Shown here: piece after piece, positions 23,196 through 32,661 of the stretch | Layout: every line of letters starts with the position of its first letter | Position numbering within the stretch: the stretch's first letter is position 1 | DNA from: Methylotenera sp965234545 | GTDB taxonomy: Bacteria; Pseudomonadota; Gammaproteobacteria; Burkholderiales; Methylophilaceae | NCBI GenBank assembly: GCA_965234545.1 | Contig: OZ248348.1 | Coordinates: 930,001-994,000, forward strand | Length of the DNA stretch: 64,000 nucleotides | Direction of reading: 5' to 3' | The notes under the pieces: generated by a model | Seen by the model: the letters and a program-made list of their open reading frames with translations, nothing else | What the model was told of the DNA's origin: nothing | The model's database searches: none | Made by a program: the position numbers and the translations under genes

Positions 23196-24410
23196 TTAGA
23201 GGCGTTGCTGCAAGGCTAATTTTAAGCGCTCTAGCGCTGCCATGACCTCGGCTTTAGGCATGCCTATGTTCATGCGCATAAAGCCCTCTCCAGCACTACC
23301 AAATAAGCTGCCAGGAGATAGGCCCAATCCGGCCTCTTCTATAAAAAAACGCCTCAAGGCCGCGTCATCTAACTTCAACTTTCGGCAGTCCAACCACAGC
23401 AAATAAGTGCTTTCTGGTAGCAACACACTTATCTCAGGCATGCCCGATTGCATGTAGGCCACGGCCTCATCCCTAGTGGTTTGCAAATAGGCCATGAGCC
23501 CATTTAACCAATCGCCGCCTTCGCGGTAGGCCGTTTCAAAAGCGGCCATATTAAAGGGATTGGTGACCGATACCCCGAACTTATTTAAATGCGACTCGAT
23601 TGCCTGACGGTGCGCCTTATTCGGTACGATTAAAGCAGAAAGCCCTAAGCCTGGAATGTTGAATGTTTTGCTAGGCGAAACGGCTGTGATAACGCGGCAA
23701 TCCTGCTCAAAGGCTGCCATGGATTTTGCTGAGTCGCAAGCCAGTCGACCTAGCATGTGATGTTGCGCATTGGTATAAACTAAATCTGCGTGTATCTCAT
23801 CGGCCAGTACGATTAAATCGTGCTTATTGGCAATGTCCAGCAGACTATCAAGCTCGTCTTTTTGCCATACCCGACCAACCGGATTGTGCGGGGAACACAA
23901 CATCAGCATACTGGCCTCGGATGCGCAGGCAGTTAACTCGCTGAAGTTCATTTTGTATTGCAAGCTCCCTACATCGTCGTCATCTAAAAGCAAAGGATTT
24001 TGAATTAATCGACGATTCTGATTTGTGACAGCAGAAAAGAATGGGAAATACACTGGTGGCTGGACAATCACACCGTCATTTTCTGCCGTTAAGGCAGCCA
24101 CAACAGCGTTAAGCGAGGGCACTACCCCAGACGTGAGCACTATCCACTCGCGTTTTATTTGCCAACCGTGTTTAGCCAACAACCAATCCATGAGTGACTG
24201 ATAGAGGCTCTCAGGCGCAATACTGTAACCAAAGACAGGATGCAAAGCTCTGGCTTGCAGTGCTTTAGCAATCGGTTCGGCGACCGCAAAATCCATATCG
24301 GCCACCCACATAGGCGTAACGTCATCGCGACCAAAGGTGGCCAACCTGGCATCGTATTTTAACGATGCCGTGCCCTCACGCTGAACAGTTTGGTCAAAAC
24401 TATGGATCAA
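23196..24410 (-). CDS. ovoB: OvoB: PLP-dependent C-S lyase of ovothiol synthesis (MalY/PatB family)
   Basis: Cleaves the OvoA sulfoxide conjugate to release 5-thiohistidine. The fold is MalY/PatB-type. TPMWVADMDFAVAEPI is the family N-terminal box, CSPHNPVGRVW is the cofactor Asn region, VLADEIHADLVY has the PLP-ring Asp, SPSKTFNIPGL has the PLP lysine, and MRMNIGMP has the carboxylate Arg. Alternative functions (cystathionine beta-lyase, MalY) cannot be excluded from sequence, but coupling to ovoA makes OvoB the natural call. I chose TTG at 24410: it overlaps the ovoA stop by 4 bp and has GGGAG seven nt upstream. A TTG at 24425 is also in frame. Confidence 0.82.
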   Translation of the reverse strand: MIHSFDQTVQREGTASLKYDARLATFGRDDVTPMWVADMDFAVAEPIAKALQARALHPVFGYSIAPESLYQSLMDWLLAKHGWQIKREWIVLTSGVVPSLNAVVAALTAENDGVIVQPPVYFPFFSAVTNQNRRLIQNPLLLDDDDVGSLQYKMNFSELTACASEASMLMLCSPHNPVGRVWQKDELDSLLDIANKHDLIVLADEIHADLVYTNAQHHMLGRLACDSAKSMAAFEQDCRVITAVSPSKTFNIPGLGLSALIVPNKAHRQAIESHLNKFGVSVTNPFNMAAFETAYREGGDWLNGLMAYLQTTRDEAVAYMQSGMPEISVLLPESTYLLWLDCRKLKLDDAALRRFFIEEAGLGLSPGSLFGSAGEGFMRMNIGMPKAEVMAALERLKLALQQRL

Positions 24411-26512
24411 AGCACGCGCTCCCAAAGCGTCACTTCACTCAAGCTATGTTGGAACTTGTGACGCGTTTCACGGATAACAAACGGAATCTTAATAGGCTCT
24501 TGCATGAGTTTAAAGTGATGCCCAAGCACCGCTTTAAGGCCATCCAATGTCGTCACGTTTTCACCGTCTTGTTTAAAGCCTCCCAACCACTCCTCTTTAG
24601 GCGTGTGCTCTTCCAACCACGTATAGGGCGAAGTAATCATTAATACGCCACCTATATTTAAACGTTGGTGTATATCAGCGAGAAATTGACGTGGGCTGTA
24701 AAGGCGATCAATTAAGTTGGCGGCTAAAACAAAATCGTAGCCAGTGAATTGCGGTTTAAGGTTGCAAGCATCGCCTTGCCAAAAATCCACCTTATCTGCC
24801 ACTTCATCCAATTTTAGCTCGCGCAAGCTACGTTCTTTATAGCCTACTAGATCGCCCTCGTTCACCATGGTATAGCGCAATATGCCTTGCTGCGCTAATT
24901 TCAGCGCCAAGCCTATAAACCTGGCTGAAAAGTCTATGCCAGTGACATGATCAAAATGCTGAGCCAATTCGAAGCTAGCTCGTCCGGTCGCACAACCTAA
25001 ATCCAGCGCGGTTTTTCTTGGCTTACCTTGCAACTGCGTTTGGGCAAAATCACTGAGTGCCTTAGGAAAGTTAGGCACACCAAAATAGCTGTCGCCGTAA
25101 TGAAACTCGGCGTACTCAGACAACTGTTTATCGGATTCATAATGGGAAGCGTTATTTTCAATTGGGGTATCGGTCACAATGTAGCGGAATCCTGCGTGTT
25201 GAAAGAAATGGCGTCTAAATGCATAGCGTGCACTTTTTAGCGCTTCGTTGCCGGTTGAAATCCAAGAGCCGCCTTTAATGAGATTATGGCGGCCATCAAA
25301 CGTCGGCGTGGTGAAATCGTCATACAGCGGGTGCACCTTAAATCCATCGTAGGGGAATATCGGCGTTTCCGTCCATTGCCATGCATTACCCACCACATCA
25401 TACAGTTCGCCGTGCGCGAAAGCGTCGACCGGGCAGGCGGATGCATAGTGATCCAAATACAGATTGGCATGCTTACCGCTGCTCAAATGTTCATCTGACA
25501 AGCCAGCATGGGCATACAGACTATACCATTCGTTCTCAGTTGGCAGGCGAACTGATTGGCCGGTTTGCGTAGCCATCCATAGGCAAAAGGCCCTGGCTTC
25601 GTGGTAATTAACTTCCACTGGCCAACTCCATGGCATGACTATTTCCTCTGTCATTAACCTGAGCTTCCAGCTTAATCCATCCTTGACCCAAAACTCGGGG
25701 TGCTCAGCATGGCTGTATCGTTTCCAAGCCAAGCCTTCCTCCGGCCAATATTGATCTGCCTGATAGCCGCCGGCTTCGACGAAGCGAAGAAATTCGGCAT
25801 TAGAAGTCAGGTACTTGGCTGCTTGAAAGCCAGGGCATTGCACATTAGACAGACCGTATTCGTTATCCCAACCGTAATGATAGTTGGATTTGTTTAACAC
25901 GCTGTCGAACGCAGGAATAGGCACCAGTGAGTTAGCCGGCGCAATCGAATTGACCAATTGGCATGGGCGCCAATTGGCTGATGGCTGCACGTAGCGTATA
26001 TCGTGCTGGCGTATCAACACCGAGCTGGTCTCCAAATGGATGCGCTCATGCTCTATGCCCATTAATATCGGCCACCAGGGGCTTTCCCAATCTATGGATG
26101 GCGTGAGCGGCATGCTCATGATGAGTTGATCTACCACTTGCCGCACCTTAGCACGGTAGGCTTTGACTGCAGAGGGCGCAGGCCAATCGTAGTTCTTATC
26201 GTTGACGTCATCCCAACCCATCTCATCGACACCCACGGCAAACATGGATTCAAATTGAGGGTGCACGCGCTCGCTGATTAAGCCCGCTAAAATTAATTTG
26301 TTGATAAAAAAAGTATGCGTATGGCCGTAATAAAAAATAAGCGGATGCCGTAAATTGATAGGCTTGATGTAATAAGCCTCATCGCTTTTTAATGTCTCAA
26401 ATAAACTTTCGTATAAATCGGATGTTTGATGAAAGTAGGCTCGAATCTGCTCGCGCGTGAACGACGTCATTTCACTACTTATATCTATGCTGCGGTTTGG
26501 AAGTGTGTTCAT
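24407..26512 (-). CDS. ovoA: OvoA: 5-histidylcysteine sulfoxide synthase / 4-mercaptohistidine N1-methyltransferase
   Basis: Bifunctional ovothiol A enzyme. The 701 aa fuse a DinB-like iron-binding helical domain, an FGE-sulfatase-type catalytic domain and a class I SAM methyltransferase. Iron ligands are His64 (in YYGHTHTFF) plus His155 and His159 in IEHERIHLE. The FGE domain includes VEVNYHEARAFCLWM, RLPTENEW and GNAWQWTETPIFPY. The methyltransferase begins near 510 with ALDLGCATGRASFEL. Full-length OvoA proteins are about 700 aa, so this one is complete. It needs O2 and Fe(II), using histidine and cysteine. First gene of ovoA-ovoB-(ABC). Confidence 0.94.
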   Translation of the reverse strand: MNTLPNRSIDISSEMTSFTREQIRAYFHQTSDLYESLFETLKSDEAYYIKPINLRHPLIFYYGHTHTFFINKLILAGLISERVHPQFESMFAVGVDEMGWDDVNDKNYDWPAPSAVKAYRAKVRQVVDQLIMSMPLTPSIDWESPWWPILMGIEHERIHLETSSVLIRQHDIRYVQPSANWRPCQLVNSIAPANSLVPIPAFDSVLNKSNYHYGWDNEYGLSNVQCPGFQAAKYLTSNAEFLRFVEAGGYQADQYWPEEGLAWKRYSHAEHPEFWVKDGLSWKLRLMTEEIVMPWSWPVEVNYHEARAFCLWMATQTGQSVRLPTENEWYSLYAHAGLSDEHLSSGKHANLYLDHYASACPVDAFAHGELYDVVGNAWQWTETPIFPYDGFKVHPLYDDFTTPTFDGRHNLIKGGSWISTGNEALKSARYAFRRHFFQHAGFRYIVTDTPIENNASHYESDKQLSEYAEFHYGDSYFGVPNFPKALSDFAQTQLQGKPRKTALDLGCATGRASFELAQHFDHVTGIDFSARFIGLALKLAQQGILRYTMVNEGDLVGYKERSLRELKLDEVADKVDFWQGDACNLKPQFTGYDFVLAANLIDRLYSPRQFLADIHQRLNIGGVLMITSPYTWLEEHTPKEEWLGGFKQDGENVTTLDGLKAVLGHHFKLMQEPIKIPFVIRETRHKFQHSLSEVTLWERVL

Positions 26513-26689
26513 GCTTTATTCATATTAGATTGACGAGTGATTTAAGCTAAGCTTGAACCAAGATTTTATAACAAGCATGTGACAACTGCTTGCTATGCAT
26601 TAAATCTACCTTTTATGACTTAAGCAATTTATTTTACGTTCACCCCCACTTTGACTTTATTGTCAATTAAACCTATTCGTTTAGCTTGA

Positions 26690-26718
26690 TAGGCCGGCAT
26701 ACCTGCCAGCCTATTTTT
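26690..26718. terminator. Hairpin downstream of the TonB receptor gene
   Basis: TAGGC-C-GGCA, loop TACC, TGCC-A-GCCTA, T5 on the plus strand. It sits just beyond the receptor's stop, but its T-run faces the plus strand, where no gene precedes it. On the minus strand it has a stem without a T-tract. Terminator role for the receptor is therefore uncertain. Confidence 0.45.
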
Positions 26719-26720
26719 GC

Positions 26721-28796
26721 TTAGAACTTATAACTGCCGCCGATTTCGAGATTGCGCTCTACCCCAGGGAAAATACCGTCAGGGTTGCGGCTGGCAATGT
26801 AGTTCTTATTGGCAAGGTTACGCACCGATGCAAACAAAGATAGGTGTTTATCAACCGTGTAATTGGCGTTTAAATTAAAGACCGTGTAAGCCGCAATTTT
26901 GCCTTTGGTACCGTCATCGGTTTCAATAACCGTATTCGCCGCATCAGCGTATTGACTGCTTACATGATAAGCACCAAGGTTAAGCTTGAGCTCACCGACT
27001 TTATAGCCAATATTTAGGTTGGCAGTTAATTCAGGCGCATAAGGTAAACGATTACCTTTGGGCCCAAGGGCCGCATTTTTAAATTCCGCCGTCGCCACAT
27101 ACGTACCATTGCCATCTATTTGCCAGCCCGAGCCGATGTCGTAGGCTAAGGCAAATTCCAGACCTTGATTTAGGGTTTTACCGGCATTGGCCATATCGGT
27201 CGCACCGGATAAGCTTTGGTTAATGATTTGATTAGCAAAATCCATGTGAAAAACCGTGGCTTCGTAGCTTAATTTTTGCATGGCACCGCGCAAGCCTATT
27301 TCATAATTGATGGAACGCTCGGCATCCAATTGCTGATCCACACCATCGCTACTGATAGCTGTGGCTGTCATGGCTGGCGAAAAGCCTTTAAACGCCCCGG
27401 CGAAGACTTGCGCCTGCGGCACCATTTGCCAGGTTAGCCCTAAACCAGGCATAAGCTCGGTGTTGCTGGTTTGGCCGTTGTTACCGTTTAATTCATTTTT
27501 AAGTTTTTGTTGGTAGTCTTCAATGCGCAAGCCTGGTGTCACAGCTAGCTGCGGGCTTAATTCAAAACGATTCTGTGCGTACAAAGCTAGGCCGTCGGCC
27601 TTTTCCGTTACATTGCCGGTCAAAGTGCCGCTACGCGCATTGGGATCGGTTTTAGAACGCACTGTTTGATTGCTTAAATGATCACTGTGCAAGCGCACGC
27701 CTATTTCCGTTTCATTTTTTAGGCCAAAACTGTTGTGCGCAAAGAACAGACGGCTATCAACGCCCATCATTTCAAAGTCACGGTTACGCCCTGTCATGCA
27801 ATATTGACTAGGCGTTAAGCTGGAATCGCAGCTACGAAATACAGTGCCATTTGCATCCTTAGACTGCACGTCTCGCCGCCAAAAATCACGACTCAATTGC
27901 GTCCAATACATCAAGGTATTAAGTTTTATTGCATTGCTGATATGCCACTCATGGTTAATATCAAACGACTGTCTATCGGTAATGAAGTAATCATTCGGTG
28001 CCGGATTTTTATCGGGGTTGTTGCGGTACTCATTTTTCCTTAAGCCTACGTATGAAGTATTCACGTCATTAGCATAATGCGTGAATTTAGCGCTTAACCA
28101 TTGGTTTTCATTAATCTGCCTACCGCCTTTCAGCACCAAATCGGTCATATCAAAACCGTTGTGACGGAAGCCATCGCCACGTGATGTAACGACACTGACT
28201 CCGGCGATGGTATCGGCCGATTCACTGACGCCGCCTGCATCTATCCCTAACAAACCGTAACCATGCGAGCCGGTTTTTGCGCTTAATTTCACGCCATCTT
28301 GTGGATCCTTGGTTTTGTAGTTTATTACCCCGCCTATGGTGGTGGGGCCGTAACGCAATCCAGCGGCGCCTTTAAGCACCTCTATGCTTTGCATGCGTTC
28401 TATTCTTGGGCTGTAATAAGATTCGTTAGCTAGGAACAAGCCCGGCGCTACAGGCACGCCATCCTCAAGCACCAGCAACTTTTGACTGCGATTCGGATTC
28501 AATCCACGCATGCCAATATTAGGAATAAAGCCGTAACCTTCTTCTTCACGAATAACGATTCCTGGCACTGCTTTTAATGCATCCTGTGTGGACAAAGGCT
28601 GCTTAAGCGCTAAGGCCTCTTTCTCTATCACTGCCACGGAACCAGGTAGCTTGCTTATGGCTTGCTCATCGTTACCAATTACATTAATGCGCGGTAAGTT
28701 AATCTCATCAGCCAGCACTGAGTAATTAACGCAAAATACCGCGTGCACCGCTATTGCTAATTTTTTTAGGTTTAAATTTACCGGGTTTTTTTCCAT
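26721..28796 (-). CDS. TonB-dependent siderophore/ferric-citrate-type receptor
   Basis: Outer-membrane gated channel for an iron chelate. From the ATG at 28796 (691 aa) the order is signal peptide (to LA at about 29), plug domain (LPGSVAVIEKEAL through VLKGAAGLRYGPTTIGGVINY, about 45-180) and a 22-strand barrel ending in the aromatic terminal strand (LEIGGSYKF). It resembles FecA in plug sequence but lacks the extra N-terminal signalling domain, so it does not itself signal to a FecR/FecI pair, and none lies nearby. The longer frame to 28859 runs through the promoter. A perfect Fur box and consensus promoter sit upstream. Confidence 0.9.
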   Translation of the reverse strand: MEKNPVNLNLKKLAIAVHAVFCVNYSVLADEINLPRINVIGNDEQAISKLPGSVAVIEKEALALKQPLSTQDALKAVPGIVIREEEGYGFIPNIGMRGLNPNRSQKLLVLEDGVPVAPGLFLANESYYSPRIERMQSIEVLKGAAGLRYGPTTIGGVINYKTKDPQDGVKLSAKTGSHGYGLLGIDAGGVSESADTIAGVSVVTSRGDGFRHNGFDMTDLVLKGGRQINENQWLSAKFTHYANDVNTSYVGLRKNEYRNNPDKNPAPNDYFITDRQSFDINHEWHISNAIKLNTLMYWTQLSRDFWRRDVQSKDANGTVFRSCDSSLTPSQYCMTGRNRDFEMMGVDSRLFFAHNSFGLKNETEIGVRLHSDHLSNQTVRSKTDPNARSGTLTGNVTEKADGLALYAQNRFELSPQLAVTPGLRIEDYQQKLKNELNGNNGQTSNTELMPGLGLTWQMVPQAQVFAGAFKGFSPAMTATAISSDGVDQQLDAERSINYEIGLRGAMQKLSYEATVFHMDFANQIINQSLSGATDMANAGKTLNQGLEFALAYDIGSGWQIDGNGTYVATAEFKNAALGPKGNRLPYAPELTANLNIGYKVGELKLNLGAYHVSSQYADAANTVIETDDGTKGKIAAYTVFNLNANYTVDKHLSLFASVRNLANKNYIASRNPDGIFPGVERNLEIGGSYKF

Positions 28797-28835
28797 GATT
28801 AATCTTTTTGCATTCCCATTTAATTGATGAATGCA

Positions 28836-28865
28836 ATTATAGATGATAATCATTATCATTTACAA
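28836..28865 (-). promoter_or_regulatory. Promoter of the TonB receptor gene
   Basis: On the minus strand, TTGTAA (28860-28865), 18-nt spacer, TATAAT (28836-28841). The spacer is filled by the Fur box. Confidence 0.75.
28844..28858. promoter_or_regulatory. Fur box TGATAAT-C-ATTATCA
   Basis: Perfect 7-1-7 inverted repeat of the Fur consensus, located between -35 and -10 of the receptor promoter. Iron-loaded Fur should block transcription. It lies 114 bp from the divergent 94-aa gene and might affect that too. Confidence 0.9.
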
Positions 28866-28971
28866 TAGTTTTTTTATGAGTTTGAAATTCAATTAAGCAG
28901 TTAGCCAAAGTCCATGGAACTTAAATGCAGAAATACACTTCCTAGATAGTGTAAAAAGGCATGAGATAAAA

Positions 28972-29256
28972 ATGAAAAAAACAGAAAATCCAGATGAGCA
29001 AAAGAATTTAATTGAACAAGACCTATCAAGGATCATAGAGATGGCATGGGAAGATCGCACCCCGTTTGAAGCCATATTGAGCAATTACAATTTGGATGAG
29101 AGCGCTTTGATGAAGATAATGCGCGCTAATCTTAAATTCAGTAGTTATAAATTGTGGCGCAAAAGAGTCAAAACCAAGTCCATCAAACACTTAAGTCTAC
29201 GCTCAAAAGAAGTGACCAGGGCCTACTGCCCTACCCAATACAAAATCAGTCGCTAG
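28972..29256 (+). CDS. TIGR03643-type small conserved protein
   Basis: 94 aa, cytoplasmic and basic: MAWEDRTPFEAILSNYNLDESALMKIMRANL followed by SYKLWRKRVKTKSIKHLSL. This helical, HTH-like pattern matches the TIGR03643 group of small proteins. The tryptophan-rich basic segment suggests nucleic-acid contact, but no function is known. It is divergent from the Fur-regulated receptor. GAGAT precedes the ATG. Confidence 0.8.
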   Translation: MKKTENPDEQKNLIEQDLSRIIEMAWEDRTPFEAILSNYNLDESALMKIMRANLKFSSYKLWRKRVKTKSIKHLSLRSKEVTRAYCPTQYKISR

Positions 29257-29269
29257 GGCCTTATGCCCG

Positions 29270-29593
29270 TTAGCAGGCCAGGATGGGCAGCAAAATGTAA
29301 TGGATGTCCTGGCTTCTAAATTTTTGCTTTAGCTCAGTCACCAGTACTTGTAAATCATCAACTGCCGCATGCGTCATAAACTGCACACGTGCCTGCCTTC
29401 CACTCACCTGCTCGATAATGCTTAAATTCAGCTCGCCATGGACACGTCCATGACCATGGACCTTATGGCTGGTGAAGCCGGAGATGTCTTTTCTAAGCAA
29501 CAGGTAATCGACCAACATCTCTTCTAGCGATGGCGGCACTATGAGTATCAATAAGCCCTGTGCAGTTGCGAGTGAGGATGATTTATCTGACAT
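29270..29593 (-). CDS. DUF3240 protein of the metal-efflux operon
   Basis: 107 aa with a ferredoxin-like (ACT/PII-like) pattern: LLILIVPPSLEEMLVDYLL, then GFTSHKVHGHGRVHG with several His residues, and a C-terminal strand DIHYILLPILAC. DUF3240 proteins are found beside CzcA/CusA-type pumps. His-rich loops suggest metal sensing or binding, but that is unproven. It starts 8 bp after czcA and ends the operon. Confidence 0.82.
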   Translation of the reverse strand: MSDKSSSLATAQGLLILIVPPSLEEMLVDYLLLRKDISGFTSHKVHGHGRVHGELNLSIIEQVSGRQARVQFMTHAAVDDLQVLVTELKQKFRSQDIHYILLPILAC

Positions 29594-29601
29594 ACATAGC
29601 C

Positions 29602-32600
29602 TTACTTAAAAAATCTACGGTAAAAAATAGGCAGCAATAGCAAGGTCAGCGCAGTTGAACTGAGCAATCCACCTATCACCACTATGGCCAATGGCTTTTG
29701 AATTTCAGACCCTGGACCACTGGCAAACAATAATGGCACCAAACCAAATGCCGCAATGCTTGCTGTCATCAGCACGGGTCTTAATCTTCGCTTAGCGCCT
29801 TCAACAACGATGCTTAATTTATCCATGCCCTGCGCTTCCAATTGATTAAAGTAACTGACCATCACCACGCCATTAAGCACAGCAATACCAAGCAGCGCAA
29901 TAAAACCAACCGATGCCGGCACCGATAAATACTCACCAGATAACCACAAGGCAAACACCCCACCTATCATGGCAAATGGAATGTTGGAAAGTATTAATAA
30001 GGCTTGTTTGATCGATGCGAAGGTGGCAAATAATATTAAGAATATCAAGCCTATGGCAACCGGTACGACAATAGCCAGACGCGCTGCTGCACGTTGCTGG
30101 TTCTCAAACTGGCCACCCAATTTAACCGAATAGCCCTCATGCAATTTGACTTCGGTTGCGATACGCTGCTTGGCTTCATCGACGAAACTAACCAAATCAC
30201 GATTGCGTATATTTGCCGTGATCACCACCATACGCACGCCGCGCTCTCTATCCACTTTAACCGGCCCTTCAGCCCGTTCAATTTTAGCAACAGCAGACAA
30301 TGGCACATTCGTGCCGTTTGCCAAAGTTAGCAGCACATTACTGAAATCGGACGGCGATTCTCGCAAACTTTGATTGCCACGAATAACCACCGGCGTCCGT
30401 CTTTGGCCTTCTTGCACCACCCCAACTGGCTTGCCTTCCAATTGCGCCAGCAACACATTTTCAATTTCTGCGATGCTTAATCCCAAGCGACCTGCTGCCA
30501 CCCTATCGATTTTAACTTGCAAATACTGTACACCGCTGTTTTCTGGGGTGTAAACGTCTTGGCTGCCTTCAATTGATTCTAATATTTTGACGATTTGTTG
30601 TGCCTTTAGGTTTAATTCAGTTAAATCCGTGCCAAACACTTTAATGGCTAAATCCCCGCGTACACCCAAAATCATCTCGTTTACCCGCATATCTATGGGC
30701 TGAGTAAAGCTGTATGCCAAGCCTGGCATTTGCGCCATGACTTTTCTCAGCTCATCAAGCAAGTCTTCTTTGCTGGCCATGCGCCAATCGGATCTTGGTT
30801 TTAAAATCAAGAAATTATCCGTTTGATTTAAACCCATGGGATCCAAACCCAATTCGTCCGAACCCACCCTTGAGTAAACGCCGGTTACTTCAGGCACTTG
30901 TTTTAAAATGGCGCGTTGCACACTTAAGTCAGTGGCCATGCTTTGTTGTAAATTAACCGACGGTATTTTCTCTACGCCAATAATGAGGTCACCTTCATCC
31001 ATGGTAGGCATAAAGGTTTTGCCTATCTGCGTATACAGCACTCCTGTCAACGCCAAGGCCACAAGCGCACCCATGACTATCATTTTTGCATTAGCCAAGG
31101 CCCAGTGGAGTATAGGTTCGTACAAAGCCAAGGCTTTTCTAACCAAGAAAGGCTCTTCGTGGCTCACTTCTTTAAGTAAGAACGAAGACAATACTGGAAT
31201 GACGGTGAGGGACAAAAGCAATGAGCCGGCCAAAGCAAACATGATGGTTAAGGCTACCGGACTAAAAAGTTTGCCTTCCAAGCCTTGCAGAGTCAGTAAA
31301 GGTAAAAACACCGTAATGATAATGAGCACGCCAGCAGTCACCGGCACACTTACCTCGCGTACAGCACGGTAAATAATGTGCATTCTTGGCAGGGTGCCGA
31401 CTTTAGATTTGTCGGCTAAGTGCGATACCACGTTCTCCACGACTACTACCGCCGCATCAACCAACATGCCTATGGCAATCGTGAGGCCTCCCAAGCTCAT
31501 TAAATTGGCAGACAAACCAAAATAGCGCATTAACAAGAATGTAAACAAGGCAGACAAAGGCAAGATAAAAGCGATAGTGAGCGCCGCCCTGAAGTTACCT
31601 AAAAATAAAATTAATAGTATCAATACTAAGACAACCGCTTCGAGCAAAGCCTTGGTTACGGTATAAACAGCGCGCTCTACTAAACCGCCCCTGTCGTAAA
31701 ACACATTAACCGTCACCCCTTTTGGTAAGCTGGGCGCCATTTCCGCCAACTTAGCCTTAACACCCTCAACCACTTGTTGCGCGTTGGCACCACGTAGACC
31801 CAGCACCAAGCCCTCAACTGCTTCGCCTTTACCATTGCTGGTAACAGCGCCATAACGGGTTATGGCGCCGATTCGCACATCAGCTACATCGGCTATTTTT
31901 ACGGGCATACCTTGTTCGCTTCGCACCACCGTGTTTTGTACGTCTTCTATGGTTTTAAATCCGCCTTCAGCACGCACCAACAACGCCCCCTCACCGTCAT
32001 TTAGTCTGCCGGCACCGCTGTTGCGGTTATTGCTCTCCAATACTTGTTGCAATTGATCAACCGCCACGCCGCGTGCATACATACGCGCATTATCTGGCAC
32101 GATTTCGAAGCTGCGTACATAACCTCCTAAGGCATTCACGTCTGCCACCCCAGGGACGGTTCGCAGTTGCGGTCGAATAACCCAGTCCAGCAAACTACGT
32201 TTTTCTTGCAGGCTTAATGTGTCGCTTTCTACAGTAAACATAAACATTTCGCCCAATGGCGTAGTTAATGGCGCCATGCCACCAGAGATATCATTAGGCA
32301 AATTAGACCAAACGGCATTCAAGCGCTCAGCCACTTGCTGGCGCGCCCAATAAATATCAGTGCCATCGGCAAAATCAACTGTGATATCGGTTACTGCATA
32401 TTTGGCTACTGAGCGAAGTCCGACCTGCTTAGGAATACCCAACATTTCCACTTCAATCGGTGCGGTAATTCTCAGCTCGACCTCTTCCGGAGTCATGCCA
32501 GGGGCTTTAATAATGATTTTTACTTGCGTAGAGGACACGTCAGGAAACGCATCGATTGGTAAAGATTGGTAGGCCAAGGCCCCAGCCACGGCTAACCCTA

Positions 32601-32661
32601 GCGTGAATATAAGCGTCAGCAGTCGTTGCGTAAGGGCAAATTGAATTAATTTAGCCAGCAT
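29602..32661 (-). CDS. czcA: CzcA-family heavy-metal RND efflux pump
   Basis: 1019-aa inner-membrane proton-driven pump. There are 12 TM helices with two large periplasmic domains (about 35-335 and 550-860). TM4 reads GGLTIAIGMLVDAAVVVVENV, whose Asp is the proton-relay residue. The DAAVVVVEN form matches the group of CzcA-like pumps for divalent cations more than the Cu/Ag CusA type; this specificity is an inference. GPGSEIQKPLAIVVIGGL near the C-terminus is a conserved RND box. It abuts czcB (stop/start overlap 1 bp). Confidence 0.93.
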   Translation of the reverse strand: MLAKLIQFALTQRLLTLIFTLGLAVAGALAYQSLPIDAFPDVSSTQVKIIIKAPGMTPEEVELRITAPIEVEMLGIPKQVGLRSVAKYAVTDITVDFADGTDIYWARQQVAERLNAVWSNLPNDISGGMAPLTTPLGEMFMFTVESDTLSLQEKRSLLDWVIRPQLRTVPGVADVNALGGYVRSFEIVPDNARMYARGVAVDQLQQVLESNNRNSGAGRLNDGEGALLVRAEGGFKTIEDVQNTVVRSEQGMPVKIADVADVRIGAITRYGAVTSNGKGEAVEGLVLGLRGANAQQVVEGVKAKLAEMAPSLPKGVTVNVFYDRGGLVERAVYTVTKALLEAVVLVLILLILFLGNFRAALTIAFILPLSALFTFLLMRYFGLSANLMSLGGLTIAIGMLVDAAVVVVENVVSHLADKSKVGTLPRMHIIYRAVREVSVPVTAGVLIIITVFLPLLTLQGLEGKLFSPVALTIMFALAGSLLLSLTVIPVLSSFLLKEVSHEEPFLVRKALALYEPILHWALANAKMIVMGALVALALTGVLYTQIGKTFMPTMDEGDLIIGVEKIPSVNLQQSMATDLSVQRAILKQVPEVTGVYSRVGSDELGLDPMGLNQTDNFLILKPRSDWRMASKEDLLDELRKVMAQMPGLAYSFTQPIDMRVNEMILGVRGDLAIKVFGTDLTELNLKAQQIVKILESIEGSQDVYTPENSGVQYLQVKIDRVAAGRLGLSIAEIENVLLAQLEGKPVGVVQEGQRRTPVVIRGNQSLRESPSDFSNVLLTLANGTNVPLSAVAKIERAEGPVKVDRERGVRMVVITANIRNRDLVSFVDEAKQRIATEVKLHEGYSVKLGGQFENQQRAAARLAIVVPVAIGLIFLILFATFASIKQALLILSNIPFAMIGGVFALWLSGEYLSVPASVGFIALLGIAVLNGVVMVSYFNQLEAQGMDKLSIVVEGAKRRLRPVLMTASIAAFGLVPLLFASGPGSEIQKPLAIVVIGGLLSSTALTLLLLPIFYRRFFK

